Assembly (NCBI GenBank): GCA_024741835.1
Contig: JAENRP010000556.1
Location: forward strand, 1-18,895
Direction: 5' to 3'
Origin: Diplocarpon mali
Lineage: Eukaryota > Ascomycota > Leotiomycetes > Helotiales > Drepanopezizaceae
DNA: 18,895 nucleotides
Shown: positions 1 through 9,465 of the stretch, one piece after another
Position numbering within the stretch: position 1 is the first letter of the stretch
How the letters are laid out: every line of letters begins with the position of its first letter
The notes under the pieces: generated by a model
Databases searched by the model: none
The model's input: the letters and a program-made list of their open reading frames with translations, nothing else
Told to the model about the DNA's origin: nothing
Made by a program: the position numbers and the translations under genes

Positions 1-178
1 ACATCTATACATCTATACATCTATACATCTATACATCTATACATCTATACATCTATACATCTATACATCTATACATCTATACATCTATACATCTATACAT
101 CTATACATCTATATATCAATATATCTATATATCTATACATCCACATCGATACATCTATATCTATACATCGATACACAT
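1..178. repeat. ACATCTAT octamer tandem repeat (satellite edge)
   Basis: Fourteen perfect tandem copies of the 8-bp unit ACATCTAT fill positions 1-112. They are followed to about 178 by degenerate versions (ATATCTAT, CGATACAT and similar). The array runs off the left edge, so its full length is unknown. No gene is recognisable inside it; reading frames that cross it only encode repeated Tyr/Ile/Asp/Cys patterns. Confidence 0.97.
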
Positions 179-489
179 ATGCCCCATACAGATACGACCA
201 GACCCTGCTTCCTCTACGATTGCGAGAGAGCAAACCTCCCCCAAAAGCTGACTGGGCCGCGCCCTGGCTGGCCGCACCCCGACTCCAGCATCTGCTCCGT
301 GACGTGGAGACGGTGGAGCGTGTTGTGATCCAGGCCGAGAGCGACGGCGACTTGGACAGCTGGACCGTCGGACCGTCGCACGGCTGGACAGTCAGGGAGC
401 TCTCCTCCCACGCTGGTGGTTTCACCGTCAGTCCTCCCTCGAGCATCGGCGACGGATTCGTAGCTGGTCTCTCTATAAGTAATGCGACT

Positions 490-501
490 CCCCCCCCCCC
501 C
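490..501. repeat. Poly-C run (12 C) in the leader of the GH76 gene
   Basis: Twelve consecutive C residues lie 55 bp upstream of the proposed GH76 start codon, inside the likely promoter or 5' leader. The run is a plausible slippage site and could form G-rich secondary structure on the other strand. No regulatory role can be shown from the sequence alone. Confidence 0.9.
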
Positions 502-556
502 GTGTCGCCGGCGATGATGGCGCAGCTCGTCTCGCGCATCTTGCCCTTCCGCCATC

Positions 557-1756
557 ATGATCCTCCCTCTGAGCGTCCGGTCGGTCGTCGCCGCGGCGCT
601 GGCCGTCGTCGTCGTCGATGAGCCGGCAGCGCACAGCAGACGCGCCGTCGACGCCGACCTTGCCCAGACTGCCCGCTCGGCCATCTCCGCCCTCGACGGC
701 TTCTACTCCCACGACACGCTGCAGTGGACCAACATCTCGAGCTGGATCGCGGCCAACGTCTACAACGACATCATGGATCTGGACCTCTTCGGCCGCACGA
801 AGCTCTTCGAGGCCAGCTACGGCGCCGCGCTCCTGACCATCGCGAGGTCGCCCGAGGCCCGGACGACGGTGCAGAGCGTGAGCGACTTCAACGACGACCA
901 GCTGTGGTGGTGTCTGGCCATGATCCGGGCCTACCAGAACTACGGCCACCAGGAGCTGCTCGACCAGTCCATCCGGCAGTGGAGAGCCATCGGCGCGAAT
1001 GCCCAGCTCTTCGCCCGCGACCAGGGCGCCGCCGTGGCCAAGGGCGGCCTCGAGCGCGCGAGCCCAATCCCCGCCGACTGCGACGTCGACGGCGCCGTCT
1101 ACTGGTCCTCGCAGAGCCAGTCCGGCCTCAACGCCATCTCCACCGGCCTCTACGCCCAGGTGGGCGCCTGGCTCTGGGCCCTCACCGGCGACCAGGCATT
1201 CCGCGGCCCGACCGACAGCGCCCTGGGCTGGCTCCAGCGCAAGATGCTCGACCCCAAGACCGGCGTCATGGTCGTCGACGGCCTGACCCCCGACGGCTGC
1301 AAGCCGAACCCGGGCGCGCTCACCTACAACACCGGCGTCTACATCGGCGCCCTCACGTCCATGTACATGACCAGCCGCGACGCCCGCTACCTCGACGCCG
1401 CCACGCTCTCGGCCGCCTCGACGGCGGCCGGCGCGTTCGGCAACCGCGACGGCGCGCCCCTCGTCGTCACCGAGGAGAGCGAGCTGGTCGACCTCCGGGA
1501 CGCCGTCCAGTGGCGCGACGTCCTCTTCCGCAACATGGCCGACTTCGACCTCACCATCGGGGGCGCCGGCAAGCTCAGCGACGGCCTGCGGGGCAGCATC
1601 CAGGCCTTCTTCCGGGCCAACGCCGACCGCGTCCAGCAGCAGGCGCGGTTCGCGGACCTGTACTCCGCCAACTGGTGGGGGAAGCTCGACGCCGGCTCCT
1701 CCTGGGGGACGGGCAGCGTGCTGGGTCTTCTGGTCGGGGCGGCACTGGTGCTGTGA
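557..1756 (+). CDS. GH76 alpha-1,6-mannanase-like secreted glycosidase
   Basis: This is a 399-aa intronless protein of glycoside hydrolase family 76 (endo-alpha-1,6-mannanases; fungal Dfg5/Dcw1 relatives act on cell-wall mannan or GPI glycans). The family signature is the acidic pair Asp113-Asp114 in NDDQLWW, the expected catalytic dyad, followed by an aromatic helix. A second family-like motif, TYNTGVYIGAL, starts at residue 256, with Thr259 where many members have Gln. The N-terminus has Arg8 and a hydrophobic stretch at about 9-20, so it is probably a signal peptide, and Arg28-Arg29 is a possible Kex2-type site. The C-terminus ends in a short hydrophobic helix (GLLVGAALVL). This could be a weak GPI signal, but it also fits the last helix of the GH76 barrel. 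The ATG has a good context (A at -3). Codons are almost all G/C-ending, unlike the other genes here. The family call is firm; substrate and anchoring are inferred. Confidence 0.9.
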   Translation: MILPLSVRSVVAAALAVVVVDEPAAHSRRAVDADLAQTARSAISALDGFYSHDTLQWTNISSWIAANVYNDIMDLDLFGRTKLFEASYGAALLTIARSPEARTTVQSVSDFNDDQLWWCLAMIRAYQNYGHQELLDQSIRQWRAIGANAQLFARDQGAAVAKGGLERASPIPADCDVDGAVYWSSQSQSGLNAISTGLYAQVGAWLWALTGDQAFRGPTDSALGWLQRKMLDPKTGVMVVDGLTPDGCKPNPGALTYNTGVYIGALTSMYMTSRDARYLDAATLSAASTAAGAFGNRDGAPLVVTEESELVDLRDAVQWRDVLFRNMADFDLTIGGAGKLSDGLRGSIQAFFRANADRVQQQARFADLYSANWWGKLDAGSSWGTGSVLGLLVGAALVL

Positions 1757-2274
1757 CGACGCAAACGTGCCCTGGGACTGGTTCTGTACGCTGGCGTTGG
1801 AAGAGGGGAGTGGTGGATCGCGACTTATGATACCCCGGCCGGCTGGCGTGGCTCTTTGTCTTCTGCTTTTTTTTTTGTCTTTTTTTTTGCTCGCGGTTCG
1901 CATCAGCCTCGGGAAGGGTTCTGCAATTCGAAAGGATTAATATGATTCGTTAAGCCACGGCTCTGATATTCCATCGGCCTGCAAAGCAGTGTTCTCCCAC
2001 GTCTCGCGGGGCAGGCTATAAACACTAGAGTGTTTTGTACCTCGAGAGGGCTTGAACGAAACAAGACAAATCAGTGTCTCGTACGAATTCTTTCCTCTCG
2101 CTCGCTCGCCACGCCTCTCCCCCCAACCCTCCTCTCACAAGTGTTCACTCTGAGCGAATTACATTTTAAAGTCTCTCCACGAACGTCAGATGGAGGTGCA
2201 AGTAGTATGTATGTATACACGTGTATTCATGAGGCGTGGCTGGTAAGGTGGTGGGACTTGGAAATCATCCGCGA

Positions 2275-2333
2275 TTGGTATCGGCGTTGGTATGAGTATT
2301 TCTGTCGGTATTGGTACTCGTACTGGCATACCA
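2275..2333. repeat. GGTAT/GGTAC-rich imperfect short repeat
   Basis: The tract repeats variants of TTGGTAT, CGGTATTGGTA and TACTCGTACTGG. On the plus strand it produces a Trp/Tyr/Arg-rich reading frame that looks like a repeat translation, not a protein. It is a degenerate microsatellite. Confidence 0.55.
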
Positions 2334-2693
2334 AGTAGAGAACCGAGGGTGAGGGTCGCCAATGATGCACTGGATATGGGAGGGGAGTCATCCAGCTAGT
2401 CTGTGTTTCGCAGCTTGTGTATACATGTACGTGGTTCTGGGAAGGGCAGGGAGAGGAGATACTCTCACGGCGATAGTGAAATGGACATGGATAACCGAGG
2501 GCTTGAACTTGAAGCTGTGCATGGAGTGGGCTGGTGCTGGCGAGTAAATAATAGATAGCTCAGCATAGGGACGCTGAGAGAGAGGAGGGTAGGTGGGTTG
2601 GGACAAGGTGCAACTGGAGACACTACATGGCATAGGTGTTTTAGCTTGGAGAGCGAAGAGGGGAAGGTGAAGTTCAAAGACAGAGGGAGCAGA

Positions 2694-2729
2694 GTTAAGG
2701 TTAAGGTTAAGGTTAAAGTTTAAGTTAAG
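2694..2729. repeat. TTAAGG hexamer tandem repeat
   Basis: Three perfect TTAAGG units at 2695-2712 are followed by decayed units (TTAAAG, TTTAAG, TTAAGC). The unit resembles, but is not, the usual fungal telomere hexamer TTAGGG. The array is short and internal, so a simple microsatellite is the best reading. Confidence 0.8.
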
Positions 2730-4223
2730 CTGAAGGTGATTCACCTATAGATAGATACAGATCATACAGGTAGTCATGGCAACCACACCATCGCCTCGCG
2801 ACGTGAAGGGTAGGTTCCCACTTGATATCTGGTAGAGCGCCAGCCGCGAAAGACGAACGTGGGTCCGTAGCTATCACACGTTGATTGGGAAGAATCCCTA
2901 AAAACATCGACTACTATAAGCGAGAACGAGTCTGACACCGGGGTAGAGCATCTCTCTGCATCGTTATCGTTTTCTACCATGGCATCTCTCCATCGTAGTA
3001 CTTCCTTGGACGGGAGATTCGCATGGGCGTCTTCTTCTGAAGGGCTTCTTCCAGTCCCTTGCTTGTTGAGACCCTCTTTTGAGTACCTCTCATCTGACTT
3101 TCACTTGATTTTTGGTATCTCCCTTGCTTAAACACTGGTTCTAATCTTGGTTCAGGTACTCTCATAGAGTGCTTCTTACTATAATCGACAAGTGTAAAAT
3201 AAATGAGAAATAACCGAGACGTTTCTCGTCCTTTCATAGTTGTTGACTATAAAAGTTTCGGCTTTAACATTATGGAGAATTTCTACCATACACATAAGCA
3301 GTAGACTAGACGAGTTCCACCCTTCACACTATTGAGTTGTGATCATCTCATTCCGATAGCTTATTCTTGATAGCTTACTCCCGACAGCCTTTGTACCGGC
3401 TGATTTCTATTGAATACAATGGATTTCCTATTCGAAGTATTCATTGGAGAGGGGTGGCGAGAGAGGCAGAGAGGCTATCGAAAGAGTTGTCGAGGCAGAG
3501 GTGTCGAAGGAGGTTCGGATAATCCGCGTTCCAAGCTAGCTGCTGGACATAGTACTCCAAATTCCTAGCACCGACTCGTGCTTCCGAAACTAGAGGATCC
3601 AATCAAGTTGGTAACTACGGTTATGCTTCTACTACGAAACTGCGACGAGATAGTCACGTGCTACACAGGTTTGGCGATTTAAGCGGGATACTGGCGACAC
3701 TGCCTTGGCTACCTAGTACATAGGGAGGTGTATTTTGGAAATGCGCCTGATTTCCACTTGTTCGGGTCGGCCACCTCCGTGTGATATCAAGTAGCGAGCC
3801 AAGAAACATCCAGGGCAATGGCAGAGGGAAAGGACTGTCAGTGATTCGATTTGGACAAGGCGAGGGCGAGTCCTGCTGGATATGCTGTTGCAGCAATATA
3901 ATTCTGCATAGACTTACGGAGCAGATGCGCCAGCAATGCTTTTAGTCCACTGGCGCCATAGTACTTCTATGGATCAAGAAAATCCAAGGGTCGAGGATAG
4001 CTATATCTTGCTGTTGACAGATGCTGTAGAAATATTTCGTAGCAATATAACCACGTCAATCTACGCATGGATATTAATTGTACTTGGTAGTTGAATCCAA
4101 GCTGTTTCATGCGTGGGAGGGTCTCTACGGACCTTATCAAGGACCCCACCTCATGAGGCTCGATATTGCATCATAGTTCTGTGTGATCTGCCTCGTACGC
4201 CGGGTATAAACACCGGCAGAGAA

Positions 4224-6517
4224 TCAGTGTCTTGAGGCCCATAACGTATACCAATCCAGACATTCTTTGTTCGCAACACTCGCGCCAACTTTGACCTTCA
4301 TACCACAGAGGATCTGCTTCACAGCGATCTCAACCCTGCTCGGAAAGTTAGCATGCACCAGGATGACGGCGGCGAAGTGACATGATGTTGAGCAAGCAAA
4401 GAAATGAAAGGGAGCAACTTGCTTCTTCCCGTTTCCTGTCATCGGAATATCGAAGCATTCATCAATGACCCCGGGTACGTGCCTAGCGCTCAACTCTTTC
4501 CGGATGATAGCTTTGATCTTTTCTCTCAACTCGTCATCGCAGATCTGCCCTTCGGACATCTTGATGAACAACACAACCACCTCATCAGTATCAGTCTCTC
4601 TCCTCCGACCAACACAGATTGCCTCTGAGATCTCCCGCGAAAAGTGCTTCAGCAAGATGTTGTAGATCTCCGCACTACCAAATCTCACCCCACTTGGCTT
4701 CAGGATCCCATCACTTCGGCCCAGCATCGTCAATCCTCGCGTTCCCTTCTCGAACCGCACGAAATCGCCGTGGTGCCACACGCCTGGGAACTGCTCGAAA
4801 TACGCCTCTCGGTATTTCCGCTGTCCTTGCTCGGGTGAGGAGATGTGGAAGAATGTGACGGGCTGGCACGGGAAGGGTTTGGTGCAGACGAGATCACCTT
4901 CCTCGCCATCGAGAACGGCTTTGCCGTCTGGCGACCAAGCCTCAATGGCCATACCTAGGCCGGAGCATTGAATCTCGCCACTGTAGACGGGGAGGAGCGG
5001 GCATGGTGCACCAAAGAGAGAGATGATGTCTGTGCCGCCGGTAATAGAGCCGAGGTTGACCGTGGACGGGAACGCTTCGTAGACGTAGTTAAAGGTCGAC
5101 GGTGCGAGGGGGGAGCCGGTTGAGTAGATGGCTTTCAAAGAACTCAGATCTAGCTTTTCTTGTCCTTCCATTGGTCGAACAATTTTTTGTTCAAGGACCG
5201 AGAGATATTTCGCTGATGTGCCGAAGTGTGTGATCTTAAGGTCTTGAATTAAGCGAGGCATGGACAGATTACCATGTGGGTAGAAAGGAGAGCCGTCGTA
5301 TAATACTATGGTGCAGCCACATGCCAGGGCAGAGACTAACCAATGCCACATCATCCATGTCGTTGTGGTGAAGTAGAACATTCTATCTCCAGGACGGATG
5401 TCGCAGTGTAGGACGTGCTCTTTCTTGTGCTGAACAAGGGTACCAGCTGCGGAGTGGACAATACATTTTGGGGCTCCGGTCGTACCACTCGAGTAAAGTA
5501 TGTATAGGGGATGAGATGCAGGTAGTTGGGCGAACTTCATAGGTGCTGAAGTACTTTCAATACTGTTTCGGCCTTGTTAGTTGGCAGATCCTACGGCGAT
5601 GGGCAAGAGCTGAAGAAGGTACCTATTGACGAAGTCTGGGTACTTCCATACCTCCCCACCGGATAGCGCTAACCCTTCGGTTTTCATTTCAAAGCCTTTC
5701 ACAGTCTCAAACATGACGCAAGCCTTCAGTCCTTGAAGTCCTTCCAAGATCTCCGTGACTTTCGCGTGACTACCATGGACTTTGTTGTTGTACCCAACAG
5801 CATTATCCACGAACAGTACTTTCGGTTCGATCTGCACCAATCTCTCCAGAACAGCTGTGACGCCAGTGTCGGGACTTACGCCAGTCCATACAGCACCTAT
5901 AGAAGCTGCAGCCAGCATGGCAACGACCGCGTTTGCATGATTGCCAACAAAGCCAGCAACTCGATCAGATTCGGCCACCCCGTGGAATCCGAGAGCAAGA
6001 GCGCATCGGCGAACTCTTTCTCGGAGCTCTGCCCAGGTGATTGAAGAATGGCCACTCTCGGTAGCTTCAATGATGGCCGGAGAGCTCTCATCGATCACGA
6101 TGTTTGCAGGGTAAAGCAGATTTTCGGCAAAGTTTAGACGGGAACCTGCAAAGAAGTCTGGTCTGGGGAAGATTGATCCAATGTTAGGTACAACCTGTAT
6201 CTGGTCAGCCTGGTTCAACGCTTCAATATCGAGCGTATCAGTGTCATCACGTGACGAATCGGAGATCCACGCGCCTCATTGTACGATCTTTCGGCTGTGA
6301 CGCCTGTGAAATCCCAGACTTCTCCCCAGAATTCCGAGATGTGGTCGATCGACCATTTGTATAGGCTGTCGTAGGTTTGTAAATTGAGTCCGAACTTGTC
6401 GTTGACCCCTCGCATAAATTTCATCATCCGAGTGGAGTCGGGATCAGGATGAGTCCATAGCAGCGGTTTCGGCACTCCACCAATGCTGCTGGAGACAGCC
6501 GAGTCATCGGCTGGCAT
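4224..6517 (-). CDS. Acetoacetyl-CoA synthetase (four exons)
   Basis: The spliced product is 698 aa, the usual length for acetoacetyl-CoA synthetase, which converts acetoacetate, ATP and CoA to acetoacetyl-CoA, AMP and pyrophosphate in the cytosol. The proposed exons on the minus strand are 6517-6271, 6220-5623, 5562-4423 and 4335-4224; they total 2097 nt in one frame. Introns are 50 bp (GT-AG, CTGAT branch), 60 bp (GT-AG, CTAAC branch) and 87 bp (GC-AG, CTAAC branch). The N-terminal acetyl-CoA-synthetase-type region contains WSIDHISEFWGEVWDF, followed by PRPDFFAGSRLNFAENLLYP. The adenylation motifs are SSGTTGAPK at about 306-314, GGTD at 457-460, GRSDGILKPSGVRFG from 563, and TGNGKK at 657-662 with the catalytic-lysine region. 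ATG 6517 is chosen because of its CAACATG context and family-like length. A GTGGGG hexamer at 6629-6634 fits the CreA consensus, but weakly, since the consensus is short. The first intron boundary is the least certain. Confidence 0.93.
4336..4422 (-). other. GC-AG intron, 87 bp, in frame and stop-free
   Basis: The donor reads AA|GCAAGT, the classic extended match seen at GC-AG introns. A TGCTAAC branch point follows and the acceptor is GAGCAG. Using it joins TGNGKK directly to VEIAVKQIL, as expected for the C-terminus of this family. The nearby GT (GTTGCT) would give the wrong phase with the same acceptor. The intron is 29 codons with no stop, so its retention would insert 29 residues just after the TGNGKK motif. 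Confidence 0.82.
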
Positions 6518-7073
6518 GTTGCAAGAACTCTGGATGTGGTTGGCGAAGAGATGCGGTTCTTGGTGTTGTTGAGGATAATTTGCGGGGAAACAATGTTCCG
6601 GTACGGCAGAAGCGAGCGGTGAAGCTGGGTGGGGAGGGTCAACCCCTTCTTCGCGGTCTCGCCAATGTAATAATCAAGTTGATCCGCTACATACTCTTCC
6701 TTGATTGCATACAGGTGGTCTTCGGAAGAACGCAACGCCTTATTCTCAGAATAATCATATCAATTCGCAATCAATGGACAGGGTTGTCTGCGCTATTTGA
6801 CCCTTTACACCATGCTTTAAGTCTGGCATACGTTCCCCTGTACTGAGGCCAGATGGAAGTACCACAGGTTATCATGCAAGTGCTCGAGATTTGCTTCTGT
6901 CTGCATTGATCATTTTTAATTTAAAGATCGCGGCTGTGTCGTAAGGCACAGAGAGGAGATGTTGTCTTGGGTCAAGATCGAGATTCCTGTTTGGCTACAT
7001 CGTCTGTCCTTGCAGGCCTGGATGTTGGTCGTGGTGAACTTTTAAATGATTTTCTACTGCCATTGTCTTCTTC

Positions 7074-7104
<31 letters not shown>

Positions 7105-7949
7105 ACTGTCTTTCTGTCTTTTGTCCAAGCGGGACTGACGATGCGTTAGTTGGCTTCAGTGCCCAGCGACTCGGTTCGCAACCGGCAGCTCCGCATCATT
7201 GGATCCTGTAGAGAAGCTTCACAGCCCGAATGGACTGTTGAAATCCATGAGGGCTGCCATTTTATCTTAAGAAGTATCAAGAAATGCCTGTTTTCCTGAT
7301 GTTACTACTTTTCTGAGCCCTCAGTAGCTTTGATACCAGGACGCGGCAATAAGTAGCTCAGATCAAACAGCCAAAATTTGCATCTGCTAATAGACGCTGG
7401 CACTGGAGCTCAAGCGAGCGAGAATCTTGAAAACTTATCATTCAGTTTAGGACGTACCTTGAAATTTCGAGTTCATAATTTAGTTTTTTTCTCGCTGATC
7501 TTGTTGACGGTTCCCATCCGCCTGTCTAGTTTCCGTACGCGCAGGAATATTCTACAGCCCAAATATTTTCGCATAGCTTCCACCACATCGAGTCTTGACT
7601 GGAATCTTGAATAGCTCTGGAATTGAGATCTAGCTGAGGTCGTTACCAGATTTTGACATGACCGGTGGCTTGTTCCGGTTGGACCGCAACAGTCTAGAAG
7701 GTACTGAAGCATCATCATGTCACGCTAGGTCCTGAAATATCTGCCATGTTCTAATCACTGCGCTATGCACGAATTCCCTTTTTTCTCTTTCCAGAGTTTT
7801 GCTCCGTTGCAATCTTAGTATGGGAATGGAATACCAATATTTGCAGGGATATACGCCACTACTAGTACATGAGGCTTTACGGAGAGAAAGAAGCCAAATT
7901 CACTGATCGGAATCTCTTCGGAGCACCTCAAAATCCATAAATTTCCTCG
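6518..7949. other. Intergenic region upstream of the synthetase gene
   Basis: The part nearest 6517 is probably the promoter and CA/CT-rich 5' leader of the minus-strand acetoacetyl-CoA synthetase gene. An open minus-strand frame (6735 to 6424) crosses this leader and overlaps the gene in another frame; I see no domain in it. The remainder to 7949 has only short frames without motifs. The final part is presumably what is left of the promoter of the broken gene that starts at 7950. Confidence 0.55.
7067..7122. repeat. TTTC-type pyrimidine microsatellite
   Basis: A TTTC tetranucleotide run (best at 7083-7104) lies inside a longer C/T-only tract with TGTC variants. It is non-coding simple sequence. 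Confidence 0.9.
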
Positions 7950-8272
7950 ATGAAAAATCTACAGGTCATTATTCGTGCGGACCGGCAAGATGGAAACTAT
8001 GATACCAAGAGCCACCACGGGAATGAGTGGCACCGATCAGGGCGATATGGTAGTAAGGGGACAGACGGGAAACACGCAATCCATCCTGCCGATGGCACTT
8101 TGGCCCGCGACGTCCGCCTTCAACTATCGACTTCCACACGCTTGGAATTCATCGATGTCAGTGGCTATGGTAGCTGGGCGGAATACCAAGCAGAAGTCCG
8201 GCATGGCTATGATTTACTCATTAATGCATGTAGTGATCACGGTGGAGATGGCGGCTTGGAACCGTCGGTGAG

Positions 8273-8437
8273 GTAAGATCTGCTTTCTATCCATCGAACT
8301 AAGGAAAGCTTTTCGTCGCGAGACTGGCGAGGCTGGCATCGTCACAGGATGGTTCCTGGGGTGGTAGGGGTGGAAAGTAGGTATGCTCGATGAATACAGA
8401 TATACAGACCTTGAGACAGAAGCTAATACTTTCCCAG
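8273..8437 (+). other. Surviving intron 1 of the collagen-like pseudogene
   Basis: The donor is GTAAGATCTG and the end is GCTAATACTTTCCCAG, a good branch point and acceptor. Splicing joins the HGGDGG exon to SAGRGANGANSGRGTD in phase. At 165 bp it is long for this window. A second GTATGC donor inside it and a Gly-containing stretch suggest it may swallow a decayed mini-exon. Confidence 0.6.
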
Positions 8438-8624
8438 TGCGGGTCGTGGTGCCAATGGTGCGAATAGTGGACGCGGAACAGATAAAGAGATCACGATTAA
8501 CGAGGACATGAGACTACTGATAGTCTTAATCGGACAAACAACGGGGGGAAGCCGGTCGAGAGGGAAGACACGGCAGTCCTAGATCTGGTGGCAGAGGAGG
8601 TCGTGGAGGTAATCCATTCGTGTG

Positions 8625-8700
8625 GTGAGTGGACGAACCTTTCTTAATATATATAAACACACACACCAGGCGTCTTGTCTGATGTATATCCTTACCCCAG
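8625..8700 (+). other. Surviving intron 2 of the collagen-like pseudogene
   Basis: The donor GTGAGT follows GGNPFVW, there is a CTGAT branch point, and the acceptor is TTACCCCAG. Splicing restores the Trp codon and continues as YETYPVGDGA before an in-frame TAG at 8741. Confidence 0.6.
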
Positions 8701-9414
8701 GTACGAGACTTATCCTGTTGGGGACGGGGCACGTGAGGAATAGGCCGTGACTCATATTACCAAGGATGGAGGTAAGGGGCTAGATGAATGGACCGGCAGT
8801 CCAGCTACTACGGTATTGTAAGATGGCTCCCCAAGGATGATATGCATAATCAACTTCGCCGTCGTTTGGAAAACGGCCAGACCAAGAGACATCAGACGAA
8901 ATATGACCTCCAAATTGAGAACCGGACTTGACACGACGAAAATGAAGATAGCATCTTTGAACCTGGAGAGCACATAATGGTGCGGGAAGTTGTGGTTATA
9001 AATAATGGTACATAGGTATAACCGCGCCGCCATCAATGCCAACTGGCGAACCACAAGCAAATTGCCGTCGCCAAGTAACACTATGGTCAAAGTCTCCATG
9101 CGCGGCAGTACTTGGATTGACTACGACGTGGAACAATAGCGCTTCTTTTGCCGATTTCGACAGGTGGAATCACCGCAGTCCAAGTCCCGGGAACGGTCAG
9201 GAGACTATTGAGACCGGGGAGTCCAAGGAACCAGAGAGAGCCTCTTCAAGCCGATGATGAGGTAAAGATCATCGGAATCATGCCTGGCATCAACAACCAG
9301 ATTCCTGGTCTTCAAGCCACTTGCTCGTTGGTGCTTCAGTATCCTCTTCGGCTCATAGATCCTGTCTACCCGGAGTCTGTTGCCTATGGTGAACACTTCA
9401 CAGTCCAGTGGACG

Positions 9415-9465
9415 GTAAGATGAGATGGTATAGACATCGTCATCCCAGCTGACAATCATCATTAG
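9415..9465 (+). other. Surviving intron 3 of the collagen-like pseudogene
   Basis: A 51-bp segment has donor GTAAGA, branch point GCTGAC at about 9448-9453 and acceptor ATTAG. It sits in phase 0 directly after FTVQWT. Fifteen nucleotides downstream a TAG (9481) closes the frame. Confidence 0.7.

Larger units (their letters stand above)
1757..4223. other. Intergenic region, no convincing gene
   Basis: About 2.5 kb between the GH76 stop and the 3' end of the acetoacetyl-CoA synthetase gene. It starts with two T-runs (about 1867-1876 and 1880-1888) and then drops sharply in GC content. Small open frames of 60-118 codons occur on both strands, but they are low complexity (for example the Trp/Tyr-rich frame ending at 2338 and the Asn/Leu frame on the minus strand ending near 2744) or carry no recognisable motif. 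A degenerate old gene or transposon relic around 2770-3240 cannot be excluded, but nothing supports naming one. Confidence 0.6.

Noticed and set aside
724..1830. Second plus-strand frame of 368 codons within the GH76 gene
   Set aside because: It is Arg/Pro/His-rich shadow sequence of the same GC-rich gene in another frame, with no domain.
473..1903. Long minus-strand open frame (476 codons) opposite the GH76 gene
   Set aside because: It mirrors a very GC-rich gene whose G/C third positions remove stops from the opposite strand. Its translation is Ala/Gly/Val/Glu-rich with no motif, while the plus-strand frame has clear GH76 signatures.
2030..2338. Plus-strand frame of 102 codons
   Set aside because: The C-terminal part is a translated degenerate repeat (Trp/Tyr/Arg), the start has no strong context and there is no motif.
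2790..2880. Possible tRNA (GGTAGAGCG resembles a D-arm)
   Set aside because: No matching acceptor stem, no B-box of the GGTTCRANNC type at the right distance, and no plausible anticodon stem.
2974..3237. Minus-strand basic frame of 87 codons
   Set aside because: Lys/Arg-rich with no recognisable domain, no conserved start context and no sign of introns; length is within chance.
6424..6735. Minus-strand frame of 103 codons overlapping the synthetase start
   Set aside because: It overlaps exon 1 in a different frame and extends through the likely 5' leader. The exon 1 frame has the family-specific N-terminus.
7173..7190. GGTTCGCAACC, a possible tRNA T-arm
   Set aside because: The loop lacks the required A after TTCG, and no tRNA body can be folded around it.
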